NCBI GenBank assembly: GCA_002432555.1
Contig: DJFO01000430.1
Coordinates: 1 to 6,782, forward strand
Source of the DNA: Marinagarivorans sp. UBA5870
GTDB taxonomy: Bacteria > Pseudomonadota > Gammaproteobacteria > Pseudomonadales > Cellvibrionaceae
Length of the DNA stretch: 6,782 nt
Direction of reading: 5' to 3'
Made by a program: the position numbers and the translations under genes
The notes under the pieces: generated by a model
The model's input: the letters and a program-made list of their open reading frames with translations, nothing else
What the model was told of the DNA's origin: nothing
The model's database searches: none
Shown here: piece after piece, positions 6,483 to 6,782 of the stretch
Layout of the letters: each line of letters opens with the position of its first letter
Numbering within the stretch: position 1 is the first letter of the stretch

Positions 6483-6488
6483 AGGGGA
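6483..6488 (+). promoter_or_regulatory. Ribosome binding site of the exported coiled-coil protein gene
   Basis: AGGGGA lies six bases before the ATG at 6495. It favours that ATG over the out-of-frame ATG at 6488, which overlaps the site itself and has no upstream purine-rich sequence. Confidence 0.55.
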
Positions 6489-6494
6489 TGGGTT

Positions 6495-6782
6495 ATGGCC
6501 CGACGCGTTTTAAGTTTGTGTCTTCTGGGTTTATCACTGATGGCCGCGGAGGCGTCAGCGCGCAGCGACTACGATCGCGATCGGCGGTATTCCGAGGACT
6601 CGGCGGCCCACGAACGGGAGGAGATTCGACACGAGCGGGAAGCGCTGAATCGCGAGCGGGAGCGCATGCACCGGGAGTTTGACCGCCGCCACCGGGAGCT
6701 GGACGAACGCAACCGCGAAATCGACCGTTGGCAGAACAACCACCACCACCACGGGGATCATCAAGATCGCGCCCACATGGCC
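6495..6782 (+). CDS. Exported protein of unknown function with charged heptad repeats and a histidine cluster (N-terminal part)
   Basis: This frame is open from ATG 6495 to the window end, 96 residues, and no stop is reached. Residues 1-22 form a standard signal peptide: MARR, a hydrophobic core, then ASA before the likely cleavage, so the protein is probably periplasmic or outer-membrane associated. A short Asp/Arg-rich stretch follows. Residues 39-80 are six consecutive seven-residue units that begin with HER or RE (39, 46, 53, 60, 67, 74), for example HEREALN and RELDERN. Hydrophobic residues at 44, 51, 58, 62, 69 and 76 could form the core of a coiled coil or a single charged helix. Residues 83-94 are His-rich (HHHHGDHQDRAH), which could bind metal or simply be a linker. 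I do not recognise the family. A signal peptide, a fitting ribosome binding site and a residue pattern that makes structural sense support this frame over the overlapping ones. Confidence 0.75.
   Translation, partial: MARRVLSLCLLGLSLMAAEASARSDYDRDRRYSEDSAAHEREEIRHEREALNRERERMHREFDRRHRELDERNREIDRWQNNHHHHGDHQDRAHMA

Noticed and set aside
6488..6682. A + strand 64-codon frame starting at ATG 6488.
   Set aside because: It overlaps the ribosome binding site of the 6495 frame, lacks a signal peptide or motif, and is out of frame with the clear heptad-repeat protein.

Overview
The window reads as chromosomal DNA of a Gram-negative bacterium, most likely a gammaproteobacterium. The reasons are a moderately GC-rich, densely coded sequence, a giant propeller-type hybrid histidine kinase with a signal peptide and one inner-membrane anchor, an AlkC-type DNA glycosylase, and a secreted small protein. 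I cannot name a genus from the sequence. No tRNA, rRNA, CRISPR array, transposase, integrase or phage gene was seen.

Layout from left to right: (1) positions 1-183, + strand, the C-terminal end of a receiver (REC) domain protein cut by the window edge; (2) positions 197-1120, - strand, a complete 307-residue NAD(P)-dependent 2-hydroxyacid dehydrogenase of the lactate/malate dehydrogenase fold, convergent with (1) and only 13 bases away; (3) positions 1121-1378, a 258-base gap holding the dehydrogenase ribosome binding site and a 107-base nested inverted-repeat structure that starts two bases after the kinase stop codon; (4) positions 1379-5140, - strand, a 1253-residue hybrid sensor kinase with fourteen propeller blades, a Y_Y_Y domain, one membrane segment, HisKA, HATPase and REC; (5) positions 5141-5239, a 99-base divergent promoter region; (6) positions 5240-6382, + strand, a 380-residue AlkC-type DNA glycosylase made of a HEAT-like domain and a C-terminal Ig-like domain; (7) positions 6383-6494, a short spacer; (8) positions 6495-6782, + strand, the start of an exported protein with a six-unit charged heptad repeat and a histidine cluster, cut by the right edge.

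The kinase should sense a periplasmic ligand and pass phosphate from His863 to Asp1169 of its own receiver. It has no DNA-binding domain, so a phosphotransfer protein and a separate output regulator are needed, and neither is complete in this window. The dehydrogenase lies downstream of the kinase on the same strand and is flanked on its other side by a second receiver protein, so a link between signalling and hydroxyacid metabolism is possible but unproven. AlkC is divergent from the kinase and probably functionally separate.

Most of the window is recognisable housekeeping or regulatory content. The points most worth a second look are the dehydrogenase, whose coenzyme and substrate residues are both non-standard, the nested inverted-repeat element behind the kinase, and the unfamiliar coiled-coil, histidine-rich exported protein at the right edge. 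I do not see strong evidence for a wholly new multi-gene system.
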